From: Duganella sp.
Lineage (GTDB): Bacteria > Pseudomonadota > Gammaproteobacteria > Burkholderiales > Burkholderiaceae_D
Assembly: GCA_026225475.1 (NCBI GenBank)
Contig: JAMFSU010000113.1
Coordinates: forward strand, 62,001-126,000
Length of the DNA: 64,000 bases
Direction of reading: 5' to 3'
Shown here: positions 1 through 9,198 of the stretch, piece after piece
Numbering within the stretch: position 1 is the first letter of the stretch
Layout: every line of letters starts with the position of its first letter
The notes under the pieces: model-generated
Databases searched by the model: none
Seen by the model: the letters and a program-made list of their open reading frames with translations, nothing else
What the model was told of the DNA's origin: nothing
Translations under genes and position numbers: made by a program

Positions 1-63
1 ATTATTGCGCATTGATTGACCAGCGTCTGGCTTATCTTGATTCCCTCACTACCTCGCCATCCA

Positions 64-1149
64 ATGCGCAAGTCTCTGGTTGAACGTATCATTCGCGCCG
101 ACGTGCGGGCGCAGACCTCGTACCTGGTGCCGGACGCGCACGGCTTGCTCAAGCTCGACGCCATGGAAAACCCGTATATCTTGCCCGCAGCCTTGCGCGA
201 GCAATTGGGCCAGCGCCTGGCCGCAGTGGCCTTGAACCGTTATCCGGTGCCGTCCTACACGCATCTGAAACAACAAATTTGTCAGCATCTGGGCGTCCCA
301 GCCGGTTTTGACGTGTTGCTCGGCAATGGTTCGGATGAACTGATTTCCATCCTGTCGGTGGCCTGCGCGCAGCCGGGCGCCAAGGTGTTGGCGCCGGAGC
401 CAGGCTTCGTCATGTATCAGGTATCTGCGCGTCTGGCCGGATTGGACTATGTCGGCGTACCGCTGCGCGCCGATTTCACGCTTGATCTGTCCGCCATGCT
501 GGCAGCGATTGCCCAGCACCGTCCCGCCATTGTCTATTTGGCCTATCCCAACAATCCCACTGGCACGCTTTACCAGGCTGCCGATATCGAAGCGGTATTG
601 CGGGCGGTGGGCGAGGACGGCATCGTGGTCGTCGATGAGGCATATCAGCCATTTGCCCAGGCCAGCTTCATGTCGCGGTTGGCGGAGTTCGCCAATTTGG
701 TGGTCATGCGCACTGTTTCCAAGCTGGGGCTGGCGGGTATTCGCCTCGGTTATATGGCGGCTAGTGCCGTTTTGTTGCAGGAATTCGACAAGGTGCGACC
801 GCCCTACAACATCAATGTGTTGACTCAGGCGGCTGCTGAATTCGTGCTCGAACACCATCACGAGCTGGAGCGCCAGGCGGCGGCATTGCGCGCTAGCAGG
901 AGCGATCTGGTGGCCGCCCTGGAGCGCATTGACGGCATCGAAGTATTTCCTTCGGCGGCCAATTTTCTGCTGATTCGTTTGGCAAATGCGGATAAAGTGT
1001 TCGCTGGTCTGTTGCAACGTAAGGTATTAGTCAAAAATGCCGGTAAAATGCATCCAGCGCTGCAGAATTGCCTGCGCGTCAATGTCAGTACCCCGGAAGA
1101 AAATACCTTGTTCCTGGCAGCACTGCGCGAGACTCTTGCAAATGTCTAG
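64..1149 (+). CDS. hisC: Histidinol-phosphate aminotransferase HisC
   Basis: PLP-dependent aminotransferase (fold type I) that converts imidazole-acetol phosphate plus glutamate to L-histidinol phosphate in cytoplasmic histidine synthesis. The 361-residue product has the usual family length. The LDAMENPY segment near the N terminus, YPNNPTG, and the PLP lysine in the [12 protein letters not shown] motif (K220 from this start) are all visible. I chose the ATG at 64 ([10 protein letters not shown]) over an in-frame ATG at 16, because the extra 16 residues are hydrophobic, proline-rich and unlike HisC. It heads the visible part of a his operon and hisB follows 40 bp later. A stop in another frame just upstream (17-19) could be the end of hisD, but too little is present to say. 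Confidence 0.95.
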   Translation: MRKSLVERIIRADVRAQTSYLVPDAHGLLKLDAMENPYILPAALREQLGQRLAAVALNRYPVPSYTHLKQQICQHLGVPAGFDVLLGNGSDELISILSVACAQPGAKVLAPEPGFVMYQVSARLAGLDYVGVPLRADFTLDLSAMLAAIAQHRPAIVYLAYPNNPTGTLYQAADIEAVLRAVGEDGIVVVDEAYQPFAQASFMSRLAEFANLVVMRTVSKLGLAGIRLGYMAASAVLLQEFDKVRPPYNINVLTQAAAEFVLEHHHELERQAAALRASRSDLVAALERIDGIEVFPSAANFLLIRLANADKVFAGLLQRKVLVKNAGKMHPALQNCLRVNVSTPEENTLFLAALRETLANV

Positions 1150-1189
1150 CCCGGAACCATTTTAGTAAAAAATTAGTTTTACCCTGATC

Positions 1190-1786
1190 ATGTCAACTCC
1201 ACGAACTGCAGAAGTCGTCCGCAATACCAACGAGACGCAAATTCGCGTCGCGATCAATCTGGATGGCACCGGCCAGCAAAAGCTGGATACCGGTGTGCCT
1301 TTTCTTGATCACATGCTGGACCAGATCGCACGTCACGGCTTGATCGACCTCGACATCCAAGCCAAAGGCGACCTGCATATCGACGCCCATCACACGGTGG
1401 AAGATGTTGGCATCACACTGGGTCAGGCTTTTGCCAAGGCGATTGGCGACAAGAAGGGCATCCGCCGTTACGGCCATGCCTACGTCCCGCTGGATGAAGC
1501 GCTGTCGCGCGTGGTAATTGACTTTTCCGGCCGCCCTGGCCTGGAGTATCACATTCCGTTTACGCGTTCGATGATCGGCGGTTTTGATGTCGATCTGACT
1601 AGTGAATTTTTTCACGGCTTTGTCAATCATGCGCAAGTGACCTTGCATGTCGACAATCTGCGCGGCATCAACGCGCATCATCAATGCGAAACCGTTTTTA
1701 AGGCTTTTGGCCGTGCCCTGCGCATGGCGATCGAACTTGACCCGCGTGCAGCGGGAATGATTCCATCTACCAAAGGTAGCTTGTAA
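1190..1786 (+). CDS. hisB: Imidazoleglycerol-phosphate dehydratase HisB
   Basis: Manganese-dependent dehydratase that converts imidazole glycerol phosphate to imidazole acetol phosphate, the substrate of HisC. The 198-residue protein is the monofunctional form typical of betaproteobacteria, without the HAD phosphatase domain fused in enterics. Visible metal-binding signatures are [13 protein letters not shown] (residues about 38-50), the [10 protein letters not shown] histidine pair, and the second-half repeat [18 protein letters not shown]. The start MSTPRTAEV matches the family. It lies inside the his operon, 40 bp after hisC and 65 bp before hisH, in the same direction. Confidence 0.97.
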   Translation: MSTPRTAEVVRNTNETQIRVAINLDGTGQQKLDTGVPFLDHMLDQIARHGLIDLDIQAKGDLHIDAHHTVEDVGITLGQAFAKAIGDKKGIRRYGHAYVPLDEALSRVVIDFSGRPGLEYHIPFTRSMIGGFDVDLTSEFFHGFVNHAQVTLHVDNLRGINAHHQCETVFKAFGRALRMAIELDPRAAGMIPSTKGSL

Positions 1787-1851
1787 TGTGATCGGCAAGT
1801 GCTGTCGCGTGACGGCACCGTTTGCACTTTCGTGCTCTTGCATTTTTCTAT

Positions 1852-2490
1852 ATGAACAAAATCGTTGTAGTGGACTATGGAATGGGCAATCTGCGCTCGG
1901 TCGCGCAAGCCCTGCGGCATGTCGCGCCAGAAGCTGATGTGCGCATTTCGGGCGAGGTTGCCGATATCCGTGCTGCCGATCGCATTGTCTTACCTGGCCA
2001 GGGCGCCATGCCTGATTGCATGCGCAGTCTGCGTGAATCCGGGGTGCAGGAAGCCGTGCTGGAGGCGGCGCGCAGCAAACCGTTGTTTGGTGTGTGTGTG
2101 GGCGAGCAGATGTTGTTCGACTGGAGTGACGAAGGTGATACGCCTGGCCTCGGCTTGCTGCCGGGCAAGGTAGTGCGTTTCCAGCTCGACGGTCAGATCC
2201 AAGATGATGGTTCGCGCTTCAAGGTGCCACAAATGGGCTGGAATCGTGTGCATCAAAAGATTGCGCATCCGCTTTGGCAAGGCGTCGAGGAGCAAGATTA
2301 CTTTTATTTTGTGCACAGTTACTATGCCCAACCGGCGCAAATGGAACACACCGTCGGCGAAACTGTCTATGGTGGAGCATTTGCCTGCGCAGTAGCTCGC
2401 GATAATATCTTTGCAACCCAGTTCCACCCGGAAAAAAGTGCTTCCGCGGGTTTGCAGTTGTATCGGAATTTCGTACACTGGAAACCCTAA
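1852..2490 (+). CDS. hisH: Imidazole glycerol phosphate synthase, glutaminase subunit HisH
   Basis: Class I glutamine amidotransferase that releases ammonia from glutamine and channels it to HisF. The 212-residue product starts [13 protein letters not shown]; a longer in-frame start at 1822 adds ten residues that do not fit the family. The catalytic nucleophile is C82 in GVCVGEQ, and the His/Glu pair is H192/E194 in QFHPEKS. An unusual point is Glu after the nucleophile loop (GVCVGEQ) where most family members read GxCxGMQ. It lies between hisB and hisA in the operon and works as a heterodimer with the hisF product encoded 0.9 kb downstream. Confidence 0.96.
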   Translation: MNKIVVVDYGMGNLRSVAQALRHVAPEADVRISGEVADIRAADRIVLPGQGAMPDCMRSLRESGVQEAVLEAARSKPLFGVCVGEQMLFDWSDEGDTPGLGLLPGKVVRFQLDGQIQDDGSRFKVPQMGWNRVHQKIAHPLWQGVEEQDYFYFVHSYYAQPAQMEHTVGETVYGGAFACAVARDNIFATQFHPEKSASAGLQLYRNFVHWKP

Positions 2491-2573
2491 GTTCGACCAA
2501 CCGGTAAGTGGCGCGATTGCTGCGCTAACTTGCTCTTTTTGCTTTCTTTTTACTTACAGTCACTACCGTAGCC

Positions 2574-3377
2574 ATGCTGCTGATACCTGCCATCGACCTC
2601 AAAGACGGTCATTGCGTTCGCCTGAAGCAAGGCGATATGGACCAAGCCACCGTATTTTCCCAAGACCCTGCCGAGATGGCGCGGCATTGGCTGGCGCAGG
2701 GCGCGCGTCGCCTGCATCTGGTCGATTTGAACGGCGCCTTCGCTGGCAAGCCGAAGAATGAAGCGGCGGTCAAGGCCATCCTCAAGGCCGTGCGCGAGTT
2801 CGCTGTAGCCAATGGCGTTGACGAAATCCCGGTGCAACTGGGTGGCGGCATTCGCGACCTTGACACCATCGAACGTTATCTCGACGACGGCCTGTCCTAC
2901 ATCATCATCGGCACCGCTGCTGTAAAAAATCCAGGCTTTCTGCATGATGCCTGCAGTGCGTTTCCGGGGCAAATCATCGTCGGTCTTGACGCCAAGGACG
3001 GCAAGGTCGCCACCGATGGCTGGAGCAAGCTGTCCGGTCATGAAGTGGTTGATCTGGCCCAGAAATTCGAAGGCTATGGCTGCGAAGCCATCGTCTACAC
3101 CGACATCGGCCGCGATGGCATGATGGGCGGCGTCAACATCGAAGCCACTGTGCGTCTTGCCCAGGCGGTTTCGATTCCGGTCATCGCCTCCGGCGGCGTG
3201 CACAGTGTCAAGGATGTGGAAGCCTTGTGCGATGTCCAGGACGAAGGTATTGAAGCAGTTATCTGTGGTCGTTCGATCTACGAAGGCACGCTTGATCTCG
3301 GCTCGGCACAGCTGCGCGCCGACGAATTGACCGAAGCAAACTTGCCTGAACCAACCGACGGTACCGACGCAGCCTGA
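2574..3377 (+). CDS. hisA: ProFAR isomerase HisA
   Basis: (Beta/alpha)8-barrel isomerase that performs the Amadori rearrangement of ProFAR to PRFAR, the substrate of HisF. The catalytic aspartates are D8 in PAIDLKDG and D139 in GLDAKDG. The half-barrel phosphate-binding motifs ([35 protein letters not shown]) are all present. The 267-residue length is slightly over the roughly 245 usual because of an insert near residues 72-88 and an acidic tail ending PTDGTDAA. hisF begins two bases after its stop codon, so the two are very likely co-translated. Confidence 0.97.
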   Translation: MLLIPAIDLKDGHCVRLKQGDMDQATVFSQDPAEMARHWLAQGARRLHLVDLNGAFAGKPKNEAAVKAILKAVREFAVANGVDEIPVQLGGGIRDLDTIERYLDDGLSYIIIGTAAVKNPGFLHDACSAFPGQIIVGLDAKDGKVATDGWSKLSGHEVVDLAQKFEGYGCEAIVYTDIGRDGMMGGVNIEATVRLAQAVSIPVIASGGVHSVKDVEALCDVQDEGIEAVICGRSIYEGTLDLGSAQLRADELTEANLPEPTDGTDAA

Positions 3378-3379
3378 TC

Positions 3380-4144
3380 ATGACCCTCGCAAAACGCATC
3401 ATTCCCTGTCTGGATGTGACGGCCGGTCGGGTCGTCAAGGGTGTCAATTTTCTTGAGCTGCGCGATGCAGGTGATCCGGTCGAAATCGCCCGCCGTTACG
3501 ACGAACAGGGCGCCGACGAAATTACCTTTCTCGACATCACGGCATCATCAGATGGCCGCGGTCTGTTGCTCGACATCATCGAAGCCGTGGCCTCGCAAGT
3601 GTTCATTCCACTGACCGTTGGTGGTGGCGTGCGTGCGGTTGACGATGTGCGCCGCTTGCTCAATGCCGGCGCCGACAAGGTAGGCATCAATACCTCCGCT
3701 GTGACCAATCCGCAATTAGTGGCCGATGCCGCCAGTAAATACGGTTCCCAGTGCATCGTGGTGGCGATTGACGCCAAGCGCACCGGCGAAGGTAAGTGGG
3801 AAGTGTTCACCCACGGCGGCCGTAATGCCACCGGTCTGGATGCAGTTGAATGGGCGCGCAAGATGGCGCAACTTGGCGCCGGTGAAATCTTGCTGACTAG
3901 CATGGACCGCGACGGCACCCGCAGTGGTTTCGACCTGGCGCTGACGCGCGCCGTCTCGGACGCGGTGGCGATTCCGGTGATTGCCTCGGGTGGTGTTGGC
4001 GGCTTGCAGGATCTGGCCGATGGCATCAAGCTGGGCAAGGCCGACGCCGTGTTGGCTGCCAGCATTTTTCACTACGGGCAACACACCGTACAAGAGGCCA
4101 AGCGTTTCATGGCCGATCAACATATTCCGATGAGGCTGGCATGA
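3380..4144 (+). CDS. hisF: Imidazole glycerol phosphate synthase, cyclase subunit HisF
   Basis: Barrel enzyme that joins ammonia from HisH to PRFAR, giving imidazole glycerol phosphate and AICAR, which links histidine and purine synthesis. The two catalytic aspartates are D12 ([14 protein letters not shown]) and D131 (VVAIDAKR). Phosphate-binding motifs [16 protein letters not shown] and VIASGGVGG are seen. At 254 residues it has normal length. Its stop overlaps the hisI start by four bases (ATGA), which suggests translational coupling. HisA and HisF share the same barrel ancestry, visible here in the parallel motif order. Confidence 0.98.
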   Translation: MTLAKRIIPCLDVTAGRVVKGVNFLELRDAGDPVEIARRYDEQGADEITFLDITASSDGRGLLLDIIEAVASQVFIPLTVGGGVRAVDDVRRLLNAGADKVGINTSAVTNPQLVADAASKYGSQCIVVAIDAKRTGEGKWEVFTHGGRNATGLDAVEWARKMAQLGAGEILLTSMDRDGTRSGFDLALTRAVSDAVAIPVIASGGVGGLQDLADGIKLGKADAVLAASIFHYGQHTVQEAKRFMADQHIPMRLA

Positions 4145-4593
4145 GCATCAGTGCAAAATGGCTGAACAAGGTAAAGTGGGACGAAGTCGGCCTGGTACCG
4201 GTGATTGCACAGGAAGTCGGCTCCAACGACGTCTTGATGTTTGCCTGGATGAACCGTGACGCCTTGGCCAAGACCGTGCAGACCGGGGAAGCGGTGTACT
4301 GGAGCCGTTCGCGCAAGAAGTTGTGGCACAAGGGCGAAGAGTCCGGGCACTTCCAGAAAGTGCATGAAATTCGCCTCGACTGTGACGAAGATGTGGTCTT
4401 GCTCAAGGTCGAGCAAATCGCTGGCATTGCCTGCCATACCGGGCGTCATTCCTGCTTCTTCCAGAAATTTGAAGGCAGCGCCGACACTGGCGAATGGCAG
4501 ACGGTCGAGCCAGTCCTGAAGGATCAGGAGGCCGCGCCTGAAAAAGAAAAAATCAAGCGCACACGCAAGTCCAGCGCCAAGGTGACGTCATGA
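4141..4593 (+). CDS. hisI: Phosphoribosyl-AMP cyclohydrolase HisI
   Basis: Zinc- and magnesium-dependent cyclohydrolase that opens the adenine ring of phosphoribosyl-AMP, the third step of histidine synthesis. The [26 protein letters not shown] and [10 protein letters not shown] motifs and the metal-binding [10 protein letters not shown] cluster are present. It is a stand-alone cyclohydrolase (the second half of the enteric HisIE fusion). The final 30 or so residues form a lysine-rich tail beyond the catalytic domain ([14 protein letters not shown]), which looks dispensable. It overlaps hisF by four bases upstream and hisE by four bases downstream. Confidence 0.97.
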   Translation: MSISAKWLNKVKWDEVGLVPVIAQEVGSNDVLMFAWMNRDALAKTVQTGEAVYWSRSRKKLWHKGEESGHFQKVHEIRLDCDEDVVLLKVEQIAGIACHTGRHSCFFQKFEGSADTGEWQTVEPVLKDQEAAPEKEKIKRTRKSSAKVTS

Positions 4594-4934
4594 GTGAAAC
4601 CTTGCGTCGGCTGGCGGAAGTCATTGAGTCCCGTAAACTGGTCAACGGTGGCGATCCAGAGAAATCGTATGTGGCACGTCTGTTTTCCAAGGGCGACGAT
4701 GCGATCCTGAAGAAGATCGGTGAAGAAGCCGCCGAAACCATCATGGCTGCCAAAGATGCGCGCGTCAGTGGCGACGCCTCCAAGCTGCTCTATGAATGTG
4801 CCGATTTGTGGTTCCATTCGCTGGTAATGCTGGCTCAGTATGATCTGCATCCCCAGGATGTACTCAATGAACTGGCCCGGCGCGAAGGTCTGTCCGGCCT
4901 GGAAGAAAAAGCCAGCCGTTCGGCGGATGCCTGA
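4590..4934 (+). CDS. hisE: Phosphoribosyl-ATP pyrophosphatase HisE
   Basis: All-alpha MazG-like pyrophosphohydrolase that removes pyrophosphate from phosphoribosyl-ATP in the second histidine step. The 114-residue protein carries the family signature [31 protein letters not shown], whose acidic residues bind magnesium, and the [13 protein letters not shown] helix. The start overlaps the hisI stop (ATGA). It is the last recognisable his gene of the operon. The HIT-family gene follows after 60 bp with its own ribosome-binding site. Confidence 0.96.
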   Translation: MSETLRRLAEVIESRKLVNGGDPEKSYVARLFSKGDDAILKKIGEEAAETIMAAKDARVSGDASKLLYECADLWFHSLVMLAQYDLHPQDVLNELARREGLSGLEEKASRSADA

Positions 4935-4994
4935 GTTCTGCGCAACATAAAAATACGGATAGCAATACCGCACGATCCTTCAGGAGAAGCCACT

Positions 4995-5375
4995 TTGGAT
5001 AATTGTATTTTTTGCAAAATTACCGCCAAGCAGATTCCATCCAAGACCATCTACGAAGACGATGATGTGATTGCTTTTCATGACATCAACCCGGCCGCGC
5101 CTGTACATTTTCTGATCGTGCCAAAACTGCACCTGGCCACGTTGGCTGATTGCGGCGAGAAAGATGTTGCGCTATTGGGTAAAATGTCGCTGCTGGCGCC
5201 ACGTCTGGCGCAGGAATTGGGCTGTGGCTACCAACTCGATGCCGACGGTGTCAAACACGGTGGCTTCAAGACAATTTTCAATACTGGCCCTGACGGCGGT
5301 CAGGAGGTGTACCATCTGCACATGCATGTCATCGGCGGTGCGCATCCATGGCGCGTCAAGTTCGTGCAGCCGTAA
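4995..5375 (+). CDS. hinT: Histidine triad (HIT) nucleotide hydrolase, HinT-like
   Basis: Small purine nucleoside phosphoramidase/AMP-lysine hydrolase of the HIT family. The C-terminal active site HLHMHVIGG carries the triad H107, H109 and H111, followed by the tryptophan-containing tail typical of HinT. The N-terminal CIFCKI zinc-type motif is present. The start is a TTG at 4995, chosen because MDNCIFCKI is the conserved N terminus and a strong AGGAGA sits 7-12 bases upstream (4982-4987); no ATG fits. Position between hisE and tatA is the usual betaproteobacterial arrangement. Confidence 0.93.
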   Translation: MDNCIFCKITAKQIPSKTIYEDDDVIAFHDINPAAPVHFLIVPKLHLATLADCGEKDVALLGKMSLLAPRLAQELGCGYQLDADGVKHGGFKTIFNTGPDGGQEVYHLHMHVIGGAHPWRVKFVQP

Positions 5376-5446
5376 GGTGGCATGAACATTGCAACAAAGA
5401 ATTTTTTGAATACAGGACACACAGCGTGTCTGCTTAGGAGAGAAAA

Positions 5447-5659
5447 ATGGGTTCGTTCAGTATTTGGCACTGGTTGATCGTTCTGGTCATTGTGATGGTG
5501 GTATTCGGCACCAAGAAGATTGGTAATATGGGTTCCGACCTCGGCAAGGCTGTCAAAGGTTTTAAGGATGGCGTCAAGGGTGAAGAAGAAAAGCCTGTTG
5601 CCAAGGACCAAACAATCATTGACGTGCCTGTCAAAGACAAAGAAAAATCAGGCAACTGA
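5447..5659 (+). CDS. tatA: Twin-arginine translocase subunit TatA
   Basis: Pore-forming subunit of the twin-arginine translocase in the inner membrane. The 70-residue protein has a short N-terminal membrane helix ([14 protein letters not shown]), the FGTKKI hinge and glycine, then an amphipathic helix ([17 protein letters not shown]) and a charged tail. Ribosome-binding site GGAGAG lies just upstream of the ATG. A perfect hairpin terminator follows at 5676-5703, so tatA is likely expressed above tatBC. That fits the known excess of TatA over TatB and TatC. Confidence 0.95.
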   Translation: MGSFSIWHWLIVLVIVMVVFGTKKIGNMGSDLGKAVKGFKDGVKGEEEKPVAKDQTIIDVPVKDKEKSGN

Positions 5660-5675
5660 TGCTGCAGTCATGATG

Positions 5676-5703
5676 CGCGCAATCATTTGATTGCGCGTTT
5701 TCT
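5676..5703 (+). terminator. Intrinsic terminator between tatA and tatB
   Basis: A perfect 10-bp stem CGCGCAATCA/TGATTGCGCG (5676-5685 and 5688-5697) is followed by TTTTCTT. It directly follows the tatA stop and precedes tatB by about 140 bp. Confidence 0.75.
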
Positions 5704-5840
5704 TGTGCTGTTCGATGTCGTCGCCGCCTGTCGGGCGCTTGATTCCCTTGTCATTTCGTTGATGTCCGTCTGCACTCCGGCCGTTCATTCCCTTAGCGCC
5801 TGCAGCTGCGCGGCATCCACCTTCGGTTCTTATCCTCGTC

Positions 5841-6341
5841 ATGATTGATATCGCTCTTTCCAAGCTGGCTTTAATTGGCGTCGTCGCGCTGGTCGTGATC
5901 GGCCCGGAACGTCTGCCCAAGGTAGCACGCATGGCCGGTACCTTGTTTGGCCGTGCCCAGCGTTACATCAATGATGTCAAGAGCGAGGTCACGCGCGAAA
6001 TCGAACTCGAAGAGTTGCGCAACATGAAAAAGGAAGTCGAGACCGCAGCCAGCGATGTTGGAAACAGCATTTCGCAAAGCCTGGCCGAGACCAAAAATAC
6101 CATCAACGATGCATGGCACGACAGCAGTACCACTGCAAGCACCAGTTGGAGTACAACGCCGAGTCCGGAAGCCTTGAGCATCAAGGCCAAGAACTTCCGC
6201 AAGAAAAAGCTGGCGCGCACTTCGGCAGTGCCATCCTGGTATAAAAACCAGAACGGCCAGCGTGCACGTGTGGTTTCTGCTGCCGCACGCGTGGCAAAAT
6301 ACCGTCCAGTCGGTGCCGGCAAATCTGCCGGCTTCTTCTAA
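5841..6341 (+). CDS. tatB: Twin-arginine translocase subunit TatB
   Basis: TatB forms the substrate-receptor complex with TatC. The N-terminal membrane helix (LSKLALIGVVALVVIG), the invariant PERLPKVARMAG hinge and a long amphipathic/coiled-coil helix with charged heptads (residues about 45-100) identify it. The basic C-terminal tail (residues about 115-166) is low complexity, as usual. The 166-residue length is typical for betaproteobacteria. Upstream lies 180 bp holding the tatA terminator, so it may have its own promoter, although I cannot point to a clear one. Confidence 0.93.
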   Translation: MIDIALSKLALIGVVALVVIGPERLPKVARMAGTLFGRAQRYINDVKSEVTREIELEELRNMKKEVETAASDVGNSISQSLAETKNTINDAWHDSSTTASTSWSTTPSPEALSIKAKNFRKKKLARTSAVPSWYKNQNGQRARVVSAAARVAKYRPVGAGKSAGFF

Positions 6342-6389
6342 TTTCGATGGGCTTGCTTGCCATCTCCCTACCTCTAGCGCAGTAAATCC

Positions 6390-7169
6390 ATGGCCGAAGA
6401 ACAGAACACGTCAGGCAGCGAAGATACTTTCATCTCGCATCTGATCGAATTACGCAGTCGTGTGGTCAAGGCATGTGTCGTCGTGCTCGTGGTGTTTTTG
6501 TGCTTGATGCCGTTTGCCGCACATATCTTCGATCTGCTAGCCAGCCCGATGCTGCACGCACTGCCAGCCGGCAGCAAGATGATCGCCACCGGCGTCATCA
6601 CGCCGTTCCTGATCCCGATCAAGGTCACCATGCTGGCAGCGCTGATCATTTCGCTGCCGTGGGTGCTGTATCAGATGTGGGCGTTTGTTGCGCCCGGTTT
6701 GTATACTCACGAAAAGCGCTTGGTTGCGCCATTGGTGATTTCCTCGTCGGTGCTGTTCATTACCGGTGTGGCATTTTGCTATTTCTTCGTGTTCGGTGTG
6801 GTGTTTCCTTTCATTAACAACTTTGCCCCCAAATCGGTCTCGGTAGCGCCGGATATCGACAGCTATGTCGACTTCGTGCTGACCATGTTCATGGCCTTCG
6901 GCATTACGTTTGAAGTGCCGATCATTGTGATTGTGCTGGTACGCATGGGACTGGTGCCGCTGGCCAAGCTCAAGCAGATTCGCCCCTATGTGGTGGTTGG
7001 CGCTTTCGTGGTGGCTGCCGTGGTGACGCCACCGGATATCATGAGTCAATTGATGTTGGCCGTGCCGTTGTGCTTGTTGTATGAAATCGGCCTGCTGGTA
7101 GCACCAATCTTCGAGCGCGCCACCCGCGCGCCGCAAGAGCCAGACCAGGCAGCTAGTAGCGGTAATTAG
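6390..7169 (+). CDS. tatC: Twin-arginine translocase subunit TatC
   Basis: Polytopic core of the Tat translocase that recognises the twin-arginine motif. The 259-residue product has the six membrane segments of the family and the signature blocks TFISHLIELRSRVVK near the N terminus and YQMWAFVAPGLYTHEKR in the first periplasmic/cytoplasmic region. The FGITFEVPIIV segment and the VTPPDIMSQLMLAVPL block are also present. It follows tatB after 48 bp and ends at a bidirectional palindromic terminator. A likely local client is the Rieske protein encoded at 10,727, which has a twin-arginine signal. Confidence 0.97.
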   Translation: MAEEQNTSGSEDTFISHLIELRSRVVKACVVVLVVFLCLMPFAAHIFDLLASPMLHALPAGSKMIATGVITPFLIPIKVTMLAALIISLPWVLYQMWAFVAPGLYTHEKRLVAPLVISSSVLFITGVAFCYFFVFGVVFPFINNFAPKSVSVAPDIDSYVDFVLTMFMAFGITFEVPIIVIVLVRMGLVPLAKLKQIRPYVVVGAFVVAAVVTPPDIMSQLMLAVPLCLLYEIGLLVAPIFERATRAPQEPDQAASSGN

Positions 7170-7197
7170 ACGCCACACCCGCTGGTGTTGCAAACAC

Positions 7198-7223
7198 AAA
7201 GGCCACTGCATGCAGTGGCCTTT
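7198..7223. terminator. Bidirectional terminator after tatC
   Basis: A perfect 26-bp palindrome AAAGGCCACTGC-AT-GCAGTGGCCTTT sits between two convergent genes (tatC on plus, the DUF2461 gene on minus). The A tract on one side and T tract on the other let it act in both directions. Confidence 0.8.
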
Positions 7224-7244
7224 GGCTATCGACGGAAGTAAAAC

Positions 7245-7931
7245 CTATTCGCTCAGATTCAGCGGTACCTGCCGCAGCCAGGTAATCAACGGATAGGTCT
7301 CCTTGAACGCGGCGAGCAAATCCTTACCAAGATCGGTCGGGATTTTTTTCTTGATGCTGCTTTCTTTCCAGACAATGAAGCTCTTCAGCTTCAGGTATTC
7401 AATATGCGGGCTGTCGGCATCGAAGCCCTTGGGCGGGCGTACCAGCTTGCCTTCCTCTTGCAATCCGCCGTAGACGTCCTTGATGCTTTTGTGTTTGATC
7501 ATCTTGCTGAAACCGCTGGCATCGGCAATAACCTGCTCACGGATCGCCCGCAGTCGATCCGATGGCGGCATGTATTCACCGCCGGCGATGATCAACAGGC
7601 CGTCGGCATCGATGTGGAAGTAATAGACCGGACCACCACCCGAACTGGGTTTCTTCATGTTGGTGGGGCTGATGGCTGCCGAAAAATGCGTCTTGTACGG
7701 ACTTTTGTCATGCGAAAAACGCATGTCGCGATTGATGCGAAACAGCGCTTTCTTCGGATTGCAACTGGCAATTGCCGGATCAAACTTGCTCAAATCAGCA
7801 ATCAGCTTGATCACCAGTTCCAGAAATTCGGCACGCAGGATGTCGTAGCGTGGTTTGTTCATGACAAACCAGGCGCGGTTATTGTTTTCGGACAGTTCCG
7901 CCAGGAACTGGGTCAAATCTCGGATATGCAT
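7245..7931 (-). CDS. DUF2461/TIGR02453 family protein
   Basis: Conserved protein of unknown biochemical function. Recognisable family features are the N-terminal FLAELSENNNRAWFVMNKPRYD block, the FRINRDMRFSHDKSPYKTHF block, and GGEYMPPSDRLRAIR in the middle, matching the DUF2461 (TIGR02453) family. I prefer the ATG at 7931 (MHIRDLTQFL, 228 residues). An in-frame start at 7964 adds eleven residues of no evident family match. It is convergent with tatC and divides that operon from the protease gene. Function is not known; no signal peptide or membrane segment is seen. Confidence 0.85.
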   Translation of the reverse strand: MHIRDLTQFLAELSENNNRAWFVMNKPRYDILRAEFLELVIKLIADLSKFDPAIASCNPKKALFRINRDMRFSHDKSPYKTHFSAAISPTNMKKPSSGGGPVYYFHIDADGLLIIAGGEYMPPSDRLRAIREQVIADASGFSKMIKHKSIKDVYGGLQEEGKLVRPPKGFDADSPHIEYLKLKSFIVWKESSIKKKIPTDLGKDLLAAFKETYPLITWLRQVPLNLSE

Positions 7932-7999
7932 GGTCGGTTCTAGCTTCTGAGGCAAGGGCAACAAGGATAACGCAAAGTTAAAGAACGGCTGTCGCCAGC

Positions 8000-9172
8000 T
8001 TAGTTTTCAGGCTCTTCGCGCTTCGGCGGCGGGCGTTTGCCAACCACGATTTCCAACGGCGTTTCCTGGGCCTTGCGCAACACGCTCATTTTGGCTTTTT
8101 GACCAGGTGTCAATTGCGCAATCAGATTCAACATCTCAGTCGTGTCGTTGACCGTCTTGCCTTCCACGCTGATCAGAATATCGCCCGGCCTCATGCCTGC
8201 CTTGTCGGCTGGACCACCCTTGAGCACGCCGGCGATGATGGCGCCAGTCTTCTTCACCAGACCGAAGCTTTCAGCCAGTTCCGGCGTGATGTCTTGCGGT
8301 TCCACGCCGATCCAGCCACGTACTACCTGGCCATGGTTGATGATGGCTTCCATGACGTTTTTGGCGGTCGACATTGGAATCGCAAAGCCGATGCCGAGAT
8401 TGCCACCGGTACGCGAATAGATCGCGGTATTGACGCCCAGCAGATTGCCGTTGGTATCGACCAGCGCGCCGCCCGAATTGCCGGGATTGATCGCGGCATC
8501 GGTCTGGATGAAGTTTTCGAAGGTATTGATGCCGAGATGATTGCGACCTAGTGCCGAAATAATACCCATCGTCACCGTCTGACCGACGCCAAATGGATTG
8601 CCGATGGCCAGCACCACATCGCCGACCGAGGCCTGCTCGACATGCGCCAGCGTGATTGCAGGTAGATTCGGCAAGTCGATCTTGATCACCGCCAGATCCG
8701 TTTCGGGATCGGTCCCGACCACTTTTGCCGAGGCCTTGCGGCCATCGGTCAGCGCAACTTCGATTTCGTCTGCCGCTTCAACCACGTGATTATTCGTCAA
8801 AATATAACCCTGCGGACTGACGATGACGCCCGAGCCGAGGCTCGATTGCTTGTCGTCTTGCTGATCATCGAGCTGATCACCGAAGAATTTCTTGAAAAAT
8901 GGATCGTCCTGAAACGGGCTTTTTTGCGGCCGCGCTTCGGTCGTGGTGAAAATATTGACCACGGAAGGCATCGCCAGGCGTGCTGCATCACGATATGAAT
9001 TTGGTGTCAGGGTGCCCGGTGCAGCTTCTTGCATCTGCACCGAGGAAGCTGCTGGACGTACACGTGAACTGAAGGCGCCAGTGGCCCAATCAGGCTTCAA
9101 GGTCGCTACAATGAACCAAACTGCCAAACCGACTGTTACGGTTTGTGCAAACAACAGCCAAAAACGTCGCAT
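8000..9172 (-). CDS. DegS/HhoB-like periplasmic serine protease (trypsin-like plus one PDZ)
   Basis: HtrA-family envelope protease. An N-terminal membrane anchor (residues about 5-25) is followed by a trypsin-like domain with the triad H129 (TNNHVV), D159 (PETDLAV) and S233 (NPGNSGGAL), then a single PDZ domain (about 280-375). One PDZ and an anchor point to the DegS/AlgW-type stress sensor that cleaves an anti-sigma factor, rather than the two-PDZ chaperone DegP. A glutamine/aspartate-rich loop (DDQQDDKQ) lies before the catalytic domain. It is transcribed away from the Nif3-like gene, whose start is 27 bp away. Confidence 0.92.
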   Translation of the reverse strand: MRRFWLLFAQTVTVGLAVWFIVATLKPDWATGAFSSRVRPAASSVQMQEAAPGTLTPNSYRDAARLAMPSVVNIFTTTEARPQKSPFQDDPFFKKFFGDQLDDQQDDKQSSLGSGVIVSPQGYILTNNHVVEAADEIEVALTDGRKASAKVVGTDPETDLAVIKIDLPNLPAITLAHVEQASVGDVVLAIGNPFGVGQTVTMGIISALGRNHLGINTFENFIQTDAAINPGNSGGALVDTNGNLLGVNTAIYSRTGGNLGIGFAIPMSTAKNVMEAIINHGQVVRGWIGVEPQDITPELAESFGLVKKTGAIIAGVLKGGPADKAGMRPGDILISVEGKTVNDTTEMLNLIAQLTPGQKAKMSVLRKAQETPLEIVVGKRPPPKREEPEN

Positions 9173-9198
9173 AGTGAAATAAAAATGAGGATGGAAAA

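Noticed and set aside
2..19. Possible C-terminal end of hisD (five codons and a stop)
   Set aside because: Too short to identify; it fits only by expected gene order.
49..1017. Long minus-strand frame of 322 codons opposite hisC
   Set aside because: It is antisense to a fully supported gene, has no protein-family features and results from codon bias on the other strand.
1150..1189. Regulatory leader or attenuator within the his operon
   Set aside because: The window starts after the operon beginning; no leader peptide or hairpin is visible in the internal gaps.
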